Assembly: GCA_015060535.1 (NCBI GenBank)
Contig: SUYH01000014.1
Coordinates: forward strand, 1 to 64,000
Direction of reading: 5' to 3'
Source of the DNA: Prevotella sp.
Lineage (GTDB): Bacteria; Bacteroidota; Bacteroidia; Bacteroidales; Bacteroidaceae
DNA: 64,000 nt
Within the stretch, counting starts at the first letter, position 1. Each line of letters starts with the position of its first letter. Positions 42,608-50,838 of the stretch are shown in pieces. A program made the translations under genes and the position numbers. The notes beneath the pieces were generated by a model. That model made no database searches, was not told where the DNA came from, and saw nothing but the letters and a program-made list of their open reading frames with translations.

Positions 42608-43210
42608 TTATTTGATTTGTTTTAAGGCCAATTTGACGACCTGTTCTACAGGCAGATCAGGCTGTTCGCTCAAGATGCCTACCACCACTTTCTGCGTGGG
42701 TGCAGGCGCAAAGCCCAGCATGGTCAGCGCAGCTACGGCCTCGTCGCGAACGGCATTGTTCACAGGTGCCGCCATCGCGCCACCAGCAGGAATCTCGTCG
42801 GCAATGCCCAGTGCCACAATCTTGTCGCGCAGGTCGACGATGATGCGCTGTGCCGTCATCTTGCCGATGCCCTTGATGCCCTTCACCAGCCGCTCATTGC
42901 CCGTCGATATGGCGTTGCACAGCTCGCTCACACTCATCGACGACAACATCATACGCGCCGTGTTAGGACCTACACCGCTGACGGTGATCAGCAGCTCAAA
43001 CATCTCGCGTTCTTTCTTAGACACAAAGCCGTAAAGCACGTGGGCATCCTCGCGAATAGCCTCATACACATACAGTTTCACCTCTTTCTTGCCCTGAATG
43101 GCGCTGTAGGTGGTCAGCGAAATGTTCAGCCCGTAACCCACGCCGGCCGCCTCTACCGTAGCTAACGCTGGGGAAAGTTCAGTCAACTCACCTTTAATGT
43201 ATTCTATCAT
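42608..43210 (-). CDS. ruvA: Holliday junction branch-migration protein RuvA
   Basis: This 200-residue protein binds four-way DNA junctions as a tetramer and positions RuvB. The N-terminal OB fold starts [30 protein letters not shown]; two helix-hairpin-helix motifs follow ([17 protein letters not shown] and [23 protein letters not shown]); the C-terminal RuvB-binding domain ends [11 protein letters not shown]. The size is standard. It is upstream of sprA with a 3-bp gap. Confidence 0.95.
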   Translation of the reverse strand: MIEYIKGELTELSPALATVEAAGVGYGLNISLTTYSAIQGKKEVKLYVYEAIREDAHVLYGFVSKKEREMFELLITVSGVGPNTARMMLSSMSVSELCNAISTGNERLVKGIKGIGKMTAQRIIVDLRDKIVALGIADEIPAGGAMAAPVNNAVRDEAVAALTMLGFAPAPTQKVVVGILSEQPDLPVEQVVKLALKQIK

Positions 43211-43363
43211 ATTCTTTTCAGTTTTTTGTATTCATACAATTCAATAAACGGCTCGCGCACGTATTTTATTGTACGGATGGTCGAAAACATGCTATTTTAT
43301 AGCAATTTGTAGGTAATACACAATTTTTTCTGCCTTTTTGTTACGTATTTCAAGAAAAAGATG

Positions 43364-43371
43364 TACATTTG
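43364..43371 (+). promoter_or_regulatory. ddh promoter -7 element
   Basis: TACATTTG lies 40 bp before the ATG at 43412; a TTTG lies 23 bp upstream (43337-43340), slightly wide for a -33 box. Confidence 0.5.
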
Positions 43372-43411
43372 CAACCGAAATAAGCAACACGACAACAAAA
43401 AACATAAGAAA

Positions 43412-44311
43412 ATGAAGAAAATTCGTGCAGCCGTCGTAGGTTACGGCAACATCGGTAAGTACACCATTCAGGCTCTCGAAGCAGCTCCCGACTTCGAGAT
43501 TGCTGGTGTAGTACGCAGAAACGGAGCAGAGAACAAGCCAGCCGAACTGGCTCAGTATGAGGTTGTTAAGGATATCAAAGAACTGAAGAATGTGGACGTT
43601 GCCATTCTGGCCACTCCCACCCGCTCGTGCGAAGAATACGCCAAGCAGATCCTGCCCCTGGGTATCAATACCGTCGACTCTTTCGACATCCACACCAACA
43701 TTCGCGGCTATCGTGAGCGCCTCATGGAGATCAACAAGAAGACCAATACCGTCAGCGTCATTGCTGCCGGATGGGACCCAGGCTCCGACTCTATCGTGCG
43801 CACCCTGATGCAGAGCCTCGCCCCCAAGGGCTTGAGCTATACCAACTTCGGACCTGGCATGTCGATGGGCCACAGCGTCTGCGTACGCTCTAAGGCTGGT
43901 GTCAAGAACGCCCTCTCGATGACCATCCCCTTGGGCGAAGGCATCCATCGCCGCATGGTCTATGTAGAGCTGGAAGACGGCTACACGCTGGAGCAAGTGA
44001 CTAAGGACATCAAGGCCGACCCCTACTTCGCCTCTGACGAGACCCACGTATTCCAGGTAGAAAGCGTCGACGACGTTCGCGATATGGGCCACGGTGTGAA
44101 CCTCGTGCGCAAGGGTGTCAGCGGACAGACGCAGAACCAGCGCCTGGAGTTCAACATGCAGATCAACAATCCTGCCCTCACAGGTCAGGTACTGGTCAAC
44201 GTTGCTCGTGCCTCTATGCGCCTGCAGCCTGCCTGCTACACGATGATTGAGATTCCCGTCATCGACATGCTGCCTGGCGACCGTGCTGACCTCATCGAGC
44301 ATCTGGTATAA
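43412..44311 (+). CDS. ddh: meso-diaminopimelate D-dehydrogenase
   Basis: This 299-residue NADPH enzyme makes meso-diaminopimelate from tetrahydrodipicolinate in one step, feeding lysine and peptidoglycan synthesis. The Rossmann loop is VGYGNIGKYTIQAL; family-specific segments are DSFDIHTNIRGYR, AAGWDPGSDSIVRTLMQ and GPGMSMGHSVCVRS, which bind the substrate. The ATG at 43412 is preferred because the upstream 17 codons precede the Rossmann fold and lie close to the promoter. A terminator follows at 44340-44378. Confidence 0.94.
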   Translation: MKKIRAAVVGYGNIGKYTIQALEAAPDFEIAGVVRRNGAENKPAELAQYEVVKDIKELKNVDVAILATPTRSCEEYAKQILPLGINTVDSFDIHTNIRGYRERLMEINKKTNTVSVIAAGWDPGSDSIVRTLMQSLAPKGLSYTNFGPGMSMGHSVCVRSKAGVKNALSMTIPLGEGIHRRMVYVELEDGYTLEQVTKDIKADPYFASDETHVFQVESVDDVRDMGHGVNLVRKGVSGQTQNQRLEFNMQINNPALTGQVLVNVARASMRLQPACYTMIEIPVIDMLPGDRADLIEHLV

Positions 44312-44339
44312 GGACACTACACTAAAACATGATAAAGGG

Positions 44340-44378
44340 GAGCATCCGACAGCTATTGTCAGGTGCTTCACTTTTTCT
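44340..44378 (+). terminator. Terminator of ddh
   Basis: GAGCATCCGACA and TGTCAGGTGCTTC pair imperfectly around GCTAT, followed by CTTTTTCTT, about 30 bp past the ddh stop. It overlaps the end of the convergent mini-ORF. Confidence 0.6.
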
Positions 44379-44442
44379 TACCTCTTTCTACATACTCATT
44401 CTTCGTAAACTTGAGTTTGCACCCTACTGCTTTAATTGCCAT
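44368..44442 (-). CDS. 24-residue mini-ORF behind a structured leader
   Basis: MAIKAVGCKLKFTKNEYVER then GKKK and TGA. It is short, basic and begins like some Bacteroidetes DNA-binding proteins, but too little remains for a call. It lies about 160 nt downstream of a minus-strand promoter (44605-44612), behind an inverted-repeat leader. It may be a truncated gene. Confidence 0.3.
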   Translation of the reverse strand: MAIKAVGCKLKFTKNEYVERGKKK

Positions 44443-44528
44443 AATGTTGTAAAAATTCAAAAATTTAAGACTTAAGGTTGATTAACTCGTTTTCTTCTGT
44501 CGGGCTTCGATTTTTTGCGCCCTGGGCA

Positions 44529-44570
44529 GGCAGCAAATTTTGTCAGGCCTGAAAACAATTTTTCGCTGCC
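44529..44570. repeat. 42-bp inverted repeat in leader
   Basis: GGCAGC-AAATTTTGTCAGG and CCTGAAAACAATTTTTC-GCTGCC pair over most of their length. The 44312-44883 gap also holds the ddh terminator, the mini-ORF, its promoter, and 8-bp repeats (TTACAGTG, CTACAGTG) near 44790-44812. Confidence 0.6.
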
Positions 44571-44604
44571 TACGGCGCTCCGTCGTTCCTCATCATCGAT
44601 GGTG

Positions 44605-44612
44605 CAAAGGTA
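44605..44612 (-). promoter_or_regulatory. Minus-strand promoter with long leader
   Basis: TACCTTTG on the minus strand, followed by roughly 160 nt of leader containing the 44529-44570 inverted repeat. Confidence 0.5.
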
Positions 44613-44883
44613 AGAAACTTTCATTGCGGTTCACGAATCTCAGCACACCAAAAAAAATCGAACTGTAACGGTGTAACAATTTCCAGCAGTGACTGCCCCC
44701 TGTGTGTAGACCGCTGTATGTAAAAAGGACGCCCTAATTCAGGGCCCCCTTGGTGGAACTCAGAAAAAGTGCACAGATAAAGGTTACAGTGCTACAGTGT
44801 TACAGTTCTCAAATCAAAAACATTTTCGGAATTTGCATACAACAAAGTGAAAATTTTTGTATCTTTGCAGCAAAAATAGAAGC

Positions 44884-46284
44884 ATGATGAGAAAAAGACT
44901 GTTAATGATTTGTACACTGATGACGATCGTTGTCAGCCTGTCGGCGCAGACTGCCCGTGAGGAGATCAAGGCCAATAAATACCTGTCGGCCAGCAACTAT
45001 GTGGATTATGACAACAATCCGGCTACGAAGGCGTTGACGCCTGCCCCCAAGGGCTACGAGCCCTATCTGATGAACCACTACGGACGACACGGCTCACGAT
45101 GGCTCACCAGCGAGTCGAGCTATACCAATCCGTTGGCTTCGCTGCAAAAGGCGAAGGAGCAGGGCAAGCTGACGGCAACGGGCGAGGATGTGCTGCGCCA
45201 GGTGGAGACGGTTTACGCCTCATCCATCCAGCGACTGGGCGACCTCTCCAGCGTTGGCGAACGTCAGCATCACGGCATAGGACGGCGCATGGCCCAGAAC
45301 TTCCCAGAGATTTTCAAGAAGCAGGGTGTACCTATCGATGCCCGCTCGACGGTGGTGATACGCTGCATCCTGTCGATGACTGCCGAATGTGAGGAGCTGG
45401 CTGCTGCCAATCCCACGGCACGCATACACAACGACGTGAGTGAGTCGCTGCAATACTATCTGAACCAGCCTCGCAACGCGTTCATCAAGAGCGTGAGACA
45501 GAAGACACGAACCATTCGTCGTGAGATGGAACGCCAGTTCCGTGAGCAGCTGAATGCAGAGCACCTGAGCACGCTGCTCTTCAACGACCAGCAGTGGGCT
45601 AAGGACAGCATCAAGGCAGGCGAACTGGCTTACCAGTTGTTCGACGTGGCCAGCAACATGCAGAGCCACGACATGGGACTTGACCTCTACCCTATCTTCA
45701 CGCCTGAGGAGATGTATCAGCAGTGGCGTATGCGTAACATCGCATGGTATCTGGACTATGGTGCAGCACCACAGGGCGGCAGCGTACAGCCTTTCAGCCA
45801 GAAGAACCTGCTGAAGGACATTATCCAGGTGGCTGACACCACTCGTCAGACTGCTGCCGTGCTACGCTTCGGCCATGAGGTATGCGTAATGCCGCTGGCC
45901 TGTCTGCTGGAGCTGGGCAACTGCGGACTGGTGACTGACGACCTGGAAAACCTTGATGCCACGTGGCGCAACTACAACATCTTCCCCATGGCTTGTAACA
46001 TCCAGCTGGTGTTCTACCGTCCCACAAAGGGCAAGGGTGACATCCTGGTTAAGGCCTTGCTGAACGAACGCGAAGTAACGCTGCCCATCAAGACCAAGCA
46101 ATATCCTTATTATAAATGGAAAGACCTGCGTGCTTACTACCTGGAACGCCTCAAGTGGTATGAGCATCTTGAGCACGCTTATGACGAAGGAACTCCAGAC
46201 GCTCTTGTGTTCAGAGGTTTTTATACAGAGCCAATCCCTTGTCTGTTAGAAGATATTTCTGGCGGGGATGACGTGGAGAGTTAG
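44884..46284 (+). CDS. Histidine-type phosphatase (phytase/acid phosphatase family)
   Basis: This 466-residue exported phosphatase has a signal peptide ending LSAQ and the catalytic loop YGRHGSRW (R68, H69), the phospho-histidine site of the branch-2 histidine phosphatases that act on phytate or phosphomonoesters. The C-terminal partner motif appears as FGHEVCVMPL. The start at 44884 follows TATCTTTG at 44860-44867. The last 74 bp overlap the end of the convergent Fic gene, and the terminal peptide (SGGDDVES) looks unlike the family, so the 3' end may have been remodelled. Confidence 0.88.
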   Translation: MMRKRLLMICTLMTIVVSLSAQTAREEIKANKYLSASNYVDYDNNPATKALTPAPKGYEPYLMNHYGRHGSRWLTSESSYTNPLASLQKAKEQGKLTATGEDVLRQVETVYASSIQRLGDLSSVGERQHHGIGRRMAQNFPEIFKKQGVPIDARSTVVIRCILSMTAECEELAAANPTARIHNDVSESLQYYLNQPRNAFIKSVRQKTRTIRREMERQFREQLNAEHLSTLLFNDQQWAKDSIKAGELAYQLFDVASNMQSHDMGLDLYPIFTPEEMYQQWRMRNIAWYLDYGAAPQGGSVQPFSQKNLLKDIIQVADTTRQTAAVLRFGHEVCVMPLACLLELGNCGLVTDDLENLDATWRNYNIFPMACNIQLVFYRPTKGKGDILVKALLNEREVTLPIKTKQYPYYKWKDLRAYYLERLKWYEHLEHAYDEGTPDALVFRGFYTEPIPCLLEDISGGDDVES

Positions 46285-47362
46285 GATATTTCATTTGTAC
46301 GAGCCCCTCTTTTATTGCAGGATTAAGATGATACTCCAAGAAATTCTTACGATCCTTTAATCTCCTGCAATCCATCATCTGCTTGACACTCAACTCACCA
46401 TGCCCTATTACTCGTACAAGTTCATCAATAACATCTGCACTTGCGGAGGTACTTGTGGGGGCACTTGTGGGGGCACTTGTGGGGGCACTTGTGGGGGCAC
46501 TTGTGGGGGTAGCAAGATTTGGTTGTTCGCTCCACTCCTTAGTTGGATTAATGTGCAGATAGCGGTTGCGCAAGTCCCACTTCTCGCCAAGCAATAGGTT
46601 ACGGAAGAAACGCTCTAGATATACAGGCGAATAATCAATGCCCTTAATAGCATTCTTATAGTTAGCACGCACCAACGCATTGCGGAAATACCATGAATGC
46701 AGGGCAAACATATCGTTGCTGACCTTGAAGCCAATATGGCGCAGATAGAGAATCGTGAACACAGCAGTAGTACGTGTATTGCCCTCGCCAAAGGCATGTA
46801 TCTGCCACAAACCAGAAACAAATCTGGAGAGATGGGATATCATTGTATCTTGGGATATGCCTTTATAACTAAAACTACGTTCCTGTTCTAGGTCATAATT
46901 GATGGCACGACGCAAGTCCTCAAAGTTCAGATAGTTCACCGTATCACCTTCAAGCACCCATTCTTTCTTAGTGATGTCATAGTCACGTATCTTACCTGCT
47001 TGCTTAAACACGCCTTCGAATATTCGACGATGCAAAGAGATAAAACCGTTGGTGCTGAAATCGAATGTTTTCGACGATAGAATTTTGGTGATATTGGCAG
47101 ACACCTTATCAGCTTCCTGTTTCTCGTCATCATCAGGCTCCAGTATGGATTTAGACTGATAATAGGTCTTGATGAGTTCGCGTGCCTGGTCAATATTGAT
47201 ATCGCCCTCAATATGCTTGCGAGCCGTTTGTTTCAGATAGTCTGACGTCTTCAGACCATCCACAGCTTGCAAGCCTATAGCAGTTTGCCAGATAGAGGCT
47301 TTCTCCTTCTTATCGGGCTCGCCTTGGCGTATATACTCTTCGAAATCCATATTTCCGCTCAT
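46211..47362 (-). CDS. Fic-domain protein with variable Thr-Ser linker
   Basis: This is a 383-residue Fic protein; the family transfers AMP or related groups to target proteins. The core motif is HAFGEGNTRTTA (189-200): the catalytic His is present, the usual Pro is Ala and the last Arg is missing, as in the GNTRT subgroup. The neighbouring NDMFALHSWYFRNALVRANY is conserved in that subgroup. Residues 285-304 are APTS repeats encoded by a 12-bp tandem repeat. A winged helix (VIGHGELSVKQMMDCRRLKDRKNFLEYHL) closes the protein. It lies 39 bp after the exporter operon. Confidence 0.88.
   Translation of the reverse strand: MSGNMDFEEYIRQGEPDKKEKASIWQTAIGLQAVDGLKTSDYLKQTARKHIEGDINIDQARELIKTYYQSKSILEPDDDEKQEADKVSANITKILSSKTFDFSTNGFISLHRRIFEGVFKQAGKIRDYDITKKEWVLEGDTVNYLNFEDLRRAINYDLEQERSFSYKGISQDTMISHLSRFVSGLWQIHAFGEGNTRTTAVFTILYLRHIGFKVSNDMFALHSWYFRNALVRANYKNAIKGIDYSPVYLERFFRNLLLGEKWDLRNRYLHINPTKEWSEQPNLATPTSAPTSAPTSAPTSAPTSTSASADVIDELVRVIGHGELSVKQMMDCRRLKDRKNFLEYHLNPAIKEGLVQMKYPNSPRHPRQKYLLTDKGLALYKNL
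46451..46510. repeat. 12-bp tandem repeat, five copies, in the Fic gene
   Basis: ACTTGTGGGGGC is repeated five times, the last copy ending in T. Each unit adds four residues (APTS), so copy-number change alters linker length without breaking the frame. Confidence 0.9.
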
Positions 47363-47401
47363 TCTTCTATGCCTTTTTAATACAAGAGTCTGCCTCTATA
47401 T

Positions 47402-48670
47402 TCACGAAGCAGACTCTGCAGGAGCAGTAGTCTGCTTTTCTTGTCGCTTATGACGCAGGAACTCCAGACGCTCAATAGCGTAACGACGCGACTGGAAGAT
47501 CTGGAAGCGATAAACGGCACAAGCCAAAAGGAAATAGGCTCCAGCCTGAATCCACAGGATGTAATACTCCATCGACACATCGCTCATCGTGGCTCCCATG
47601 GAATTCAGACGAACATAGGCACGAGCACCAAACGTGCTGGGGAACAGCCATGACACACCCTGCAGGAAGCCAGGGATGTTAGACTGTGGCCAAGAGACAC
47701 CCGTCAAGAACAGCAGGGGTACGCTGACGAAGACCATCATCAGCATGACGTTCTCACGATACTTCACCATACACGACATCACCATGCCGAAGAAGATGCA
47801 GGCCAGCGTCAAGGGCGTCATGATGTTCAATAGCGACTGCCACGTGGCCAGATGGGGGAAGTTGAACAGTCGGGGAACGACGACAACGAGCCATGTGCCC
47901 ATGACGGCATAGACCATGAGATAGCACATGAACTTACCCAAAACGATAGGCAACGTATCTTCGTAACGCGGGTCGCCAATGGGGATCAGGTTACGATAGG
48001 GATTCTCATCGCGAGCAGTACCAGCCGACAGGCCAATACCCAAGACGAGGGTCTGTTGCAGGATGAGGATCAGCACGGCAGGCAACACAAACGAGCCATA
48101 GCCGCCAGAGGGGCTGAAGATAGGCACGTCGGCATAGTCGAGCGGACGCGTGGCAATAGCCTCCTCCCGGGCTGTATAGCTGCCCAGCGCCTTCTTCTTG
48201 AGCTCATTGCCCAACTCGATAGATACCAGCTGAGCCGTCTGGAAGATGGCCTTATAGGTGAGCATGAGACTCATGTCGCAATAAACGCTCACGACACCTT
48301 GCTGCATGCGATAGACGTTAGATTCGAAATCGCTGGGAATCAGATAGACACCCTTCACCAGCTGGCGGCTGACCAGCGAGCGCGCCTCGTCCAGATCCTG
48401 TGCATAATAGGCCACTCGCACGTCAGGCGAAGCATCGCACATTCGGACAAACTTACGCGACAGGGCGGTATGCGACTGGTCGACGACAACGACAGGCACG
48501 TCGCGTACCGTCTCATTATTATATATCCACGAATAGAGCAAGGGATAGACCAGCGGCACGATGATGAAGAAAATCAGCACGCCCTCATCCTTCACGATCT
48601 GCGTCATCTCCTTACGCCAGATGTAGCAGGCATTCTCAAGTCCCTGATATGCGTTATGGAATATAGACAT
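47402..48670 (-). CDS. ABC-2 type exporter permease, second copy
   Basis: This 422-residue inner-membrane permease of the YhhJ/YbhR type has one TM near residues 30-52, a large periplasmic domain (about 55-190) and five TM segments from about 195 to 400, with a charged C-terminal tail. It starts inside the end of the first permease gene (17-bp overlap). Together with HlyD and TolC it forms a tripartite exporter. No ATPase gene is in the operon. Confidence 0.88.
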   Translation of the reverse strand: MSIFHNAYQGLENACYIWRKEMTQIVKDEGVLIFFIIVPLVYPLLYSWIYNNETVRDVPVVVVDQSHTALSRKFVRMCDASPDVRVAYYAQDLDEARSLVSRQLVKGVYLIPSDFESNVYRMQQGVVSVYCDMSLMLTYKAIFQTAQLVSIELGNELKKKALGSYTAREEAIATRPLDYADVPIFSPSGGYGSFVLPAVLILILQQTLVLGIGLSAGTARDENPYRNLIPIGDPRYEDTLPIVLGKFMCYLMVYAVMGTWLVVVVPRLFNFPHLATWQSLLNIMTPLTLACIFFGMVMSCMVKYRENVMLMMVFVSVPLLFLTGVSWPQSNIPGFLQGVSWLFPSTFGARAYVRLNSMGATMSDVSMEYYILWIQAGAYFLLACAVYRFQIFQSRRYAIERLEFLRHKRQEKQTTAPAESAS

Positions 48671-49820
48671 AAGTCAACATTGCGTTCTTAATCTTTTTGA
48701 CTACCAGCCATGGCAACAGCATGAAGGCAGCCAAGGCGGCAAAGTGGAACCACGCCTCGATGAGCGGATAGCCATTGAAGACGCAGATCTGATACATCAT
48801 GTAGTAATGACGCAGGGGGAACAGCCACGAGAGCGACTGCAAGGGACCGTCCATTCCCATCACAGGGAAGGCGCCTCCTGCCATAGAGAACGAGAGCACA
48901 GCCCACAGCGAGCAGACACTCATCGACATACGCAGCGAGGGCAGCAGTCCGAAGGCGAAGATGCCAAAGCCCTGAGCAGCCAGCACATGCATCAGCCCCA
49001 ACAGCACCAGCATCCAGGGACTACCCAGATGGGGGAATTGGAGCACGTAGAACACGTAGTACTGGTAGCCAAAGACGATGGCGAGCCAGATGAGCGTCTG
49101 GGGCAGGAACTTACCCATCAGCGCGATGCCAATGTTGTTGTCGGCCTTCGCCAGCCAGTCTTTCGATGTGGCAAACTTCAGCTCCGTACCCAGCGAGTAG
49201 GCTGAGATGAGGAAGATGAAGAGCATGATCATACCCGGTATCAGCATGGTAGACAGATAGGCGTTATAGCTGGTCCAGGGATTGGCAATCTGGTGCAGGT
49301 CTATCTTGATGGGCTGCAGGGCCGTCTGTACCTGACGGTCGGTCAGTCCCCGAGCACGCATCGTCGCCTGTCCTACTGCTGCTGATCCTAAGGTCGAGAT
49401 GGTCTTCATGTCCTTCATCAGTAAGGCACCAGCAGCCAGCGTGGTGTACGAATAATAATAGGATATCTTTGGCTGTCGCTGGGAGAGCAGCTTTTCTGTC
49501 GTTCCCTTGGGGATATACAGGAAACCGTAGATCTCATTACGCTGAATGGCTCTGCGCGCGTCAGACATCGTAGGATAATGAGCCACCACTCGGGACATCT
49601 GGAAACCATCCAGACGACGCCCCAGAGAACGTGTGGTCGACGTGTTGTCCAGGTCGACAATACCAATGGGCATCTCCGTAGGCAGACCGTCGTCCATCAA
49701 CGACGTGAAGAAAAAGATGACCAACACGGGGAAAGCCACCATGCAGAAGCGGTAGATGTGATTCTGACGCAGAATCAGCAACTCACGCATCATGATTTCG
49801 TATATCTGCCTAAGCCTCAT
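48654..49820 (-). CDS. ABC-2 type exporter permease, first copy
   Basis: This 388-residue permease has the same layout as its neighbour: a TM near residues 23-43, a periplasmic domain, then five TM segments (MIMLFIFLISAYSLG, LIWLAIVFGYQYYV, VLLGLMHVLAAQGFGIFAFG and others). The ATG at 49820 is chosen over the TTG at 49829, which lies inside a TGACAATT repeat. The two permeases probably form a heterodimer. It follows hlyD by 30 bp. Confidence 0.88.
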   Translation of the reverse strand: MRLRQIYEIMMRELLILRQNHIYRFCMVAFPVLVIFFFTSLMDDGLPTEMPIGIVDLDNTSTTRSLGRRLDGFQMSRVVAHYPTMSDARRAIQRNEIYGFLYIPKGTTEKLLSQRQPKISYYYSYTTLAAGALLMKDMKTISTLGSAAVGQATMRARGLTDRQVQTALQPIKIDLHQIANPWTSYNAYLSTMLIPGMIMLFIFLISAYSLGTELKFATSKDWLAKADNNIGIALMGKFLPQTLIWLAIVFGYQYYVFYVLQFPHLGSPWMLVLLGLMHVLAAQGFGIFAFGLLPSLRMSMSVCSLWAVLSFSMAGGAFPVMGMDGPLQSLSWLFPLRHYYMMYQICVFNGYPLIEAWFHFAALAAFMLLPWLVVKKIKNAMLTYVYIP

Positions 49821-49854
49821 AATTGTCAATTGTCAATTATCAATTGTCAATTAT
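49821..49854. repeat. AATTGTC heptamer repeat before permease start
   Basis: Repeated AATTGTC/AATTATC units fill the gap between hlyD and the first permease. In mRNA sense they read TTGACAA, directly before the ATG, where a ribosome-binding site would lie. Confidence 0.7.
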
Positions 49855-50834
49855 TTAACAATGAGTGACATACCAGGACGCAAGCCCTCGAACTTCTCTA
49901 CAGGACGGGCCTTCACCTCGAAGGTCTTCAGGTCGTACTGGCCATTGGCCTTGGTAGCCTTCCATACGGCAAACGAGCCCTGATCCTTCATGTAATAAAC
50001 CTTCATCTGGATGTCCTTGTTGAAGGCTGGCACGAAAGCGGTGAACGTCTTGCCGACCTCCATACCGTTCAGCTGGTCCTCACGAACATTGAAGGTGCCC
50101 CACAGGTCTTTCATCACGGCAACGCTCATGATGGGCGAACCCGTACCTACCAGTTCACCAACCTTGGGATAGATGTCAGTAACCTCACCCTCCATCTGAG
50201 CGATCTGTACCGTCTCGTGGATATAGGAGTTGACCTCCTGAACGGCACCTTTAGCGCGGCCTACCTGAGCGGCAGCGGCCATCTTGTCCTCACGACGGGC
50301 ACCATTGCGGGCCATATCGTACTGGCTCTCAGCGGCCTTAGCCTGAGCTTCCATTGCCTTATAAGTGGCATAAACCTCGTCGCGCTTCTGGGCGGAAACG
50401 ACACCCTCGTCGAAGAGGCGCTGGATGCGCTGATATGACTTCTCGGCAATCTCCAGTCCTGCCTTAGCCTGCTGCATCAGGTTATAAGCACCACGAATCT
50501 GCTCCTCGCGAGCACCGTTCTGAGCCTTCAGTTCCAAGGCAGCAGCAGCATTCTGCGCACTCTGGGCCTGCTCCATCTTGGCGCGTACCTCAGGGGCATC
50601 CAGAATGGCTAGTGTGTCGCCAACCTTGACGAAGTCGCCTTCTTTCACGCGAATCTCCAGAATACGGCCTGGCACCTTGCTGGACACTCGATACTCACTC
50701 ACTTCCACCTGACCTTGAATCAGTTCAGGATCACGCCCCAGGGCAAAGAAACCAATCAGGGCTACGATGACAACAACTGCTGCAAATCCGAGGATTGCAT
50801 ACAGGATATTGTTATGTTGTGTTTTTGCTGACAT
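49851..50834 (-). CDS. HlyD-family membrane fusion protein
   Basis: This 327-residue periplasmic adaptor has an N-terminal TM (ILYAILGFAAVVVIVALIGFFAL), a lipoyl/barrel-sandwich segment (SSKVPGRILEIRVKEGDFVKVGDTLAILD), a long Ala/Gln-rich α-hairpin (about 80-190) and a β-barrel domain. It links the inner-membrane permeases to TolC. The ATG at 50834 lies 4 bp after the tolC stop; the upstream ATG at 50858 is inside tolC. Confidence 0.9.
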   Translation of the reverse strand: MSAKTQHNNILYAILGFAAVVVIVALIGFFALGRDPELIQGQVEVSEYRVSSKVPGRILEIRVKEGDFVKVGDTLAILDAPEVRAKMEQAQSAQNAAAALELKAQNGAREEQIRGAYNLMQQAKAGLEIAEKSYQRIQRLFDEGVVSAQKRDEVYATYKAMEAQAKAAESQYDMARNGARREDKMAAAAQVGRAKGAVQEVNSYIHETVQIAQMEGEVTDIYPKVGELVGTGSPIMSVAVMKDLWGTFNVREDQLNGMEVGKTFTAFVPAFNKDIQMKVYYMKDQGSFAVWKATKANGQYDLKTFEVKARPVEKFEGLRPGMSLIVK

Positions 50835-50838
50835 ATGT

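Noticed and set aside
41603..42625. 340-codon plus-strand open frame
   Set aside because: Antisense shadow of the sprA N-terminal region.
43292..44371. 359-codon minus-strand open frame
   Set aside because: Antisense shadow of ddh, whose Rossmann and substrate motifs are clear.
46451..46510. CRISPR-like array
   Set aside because: Contiguous 12-bp coding repeat without spacers; no array with unique spacers or cas genes is present.
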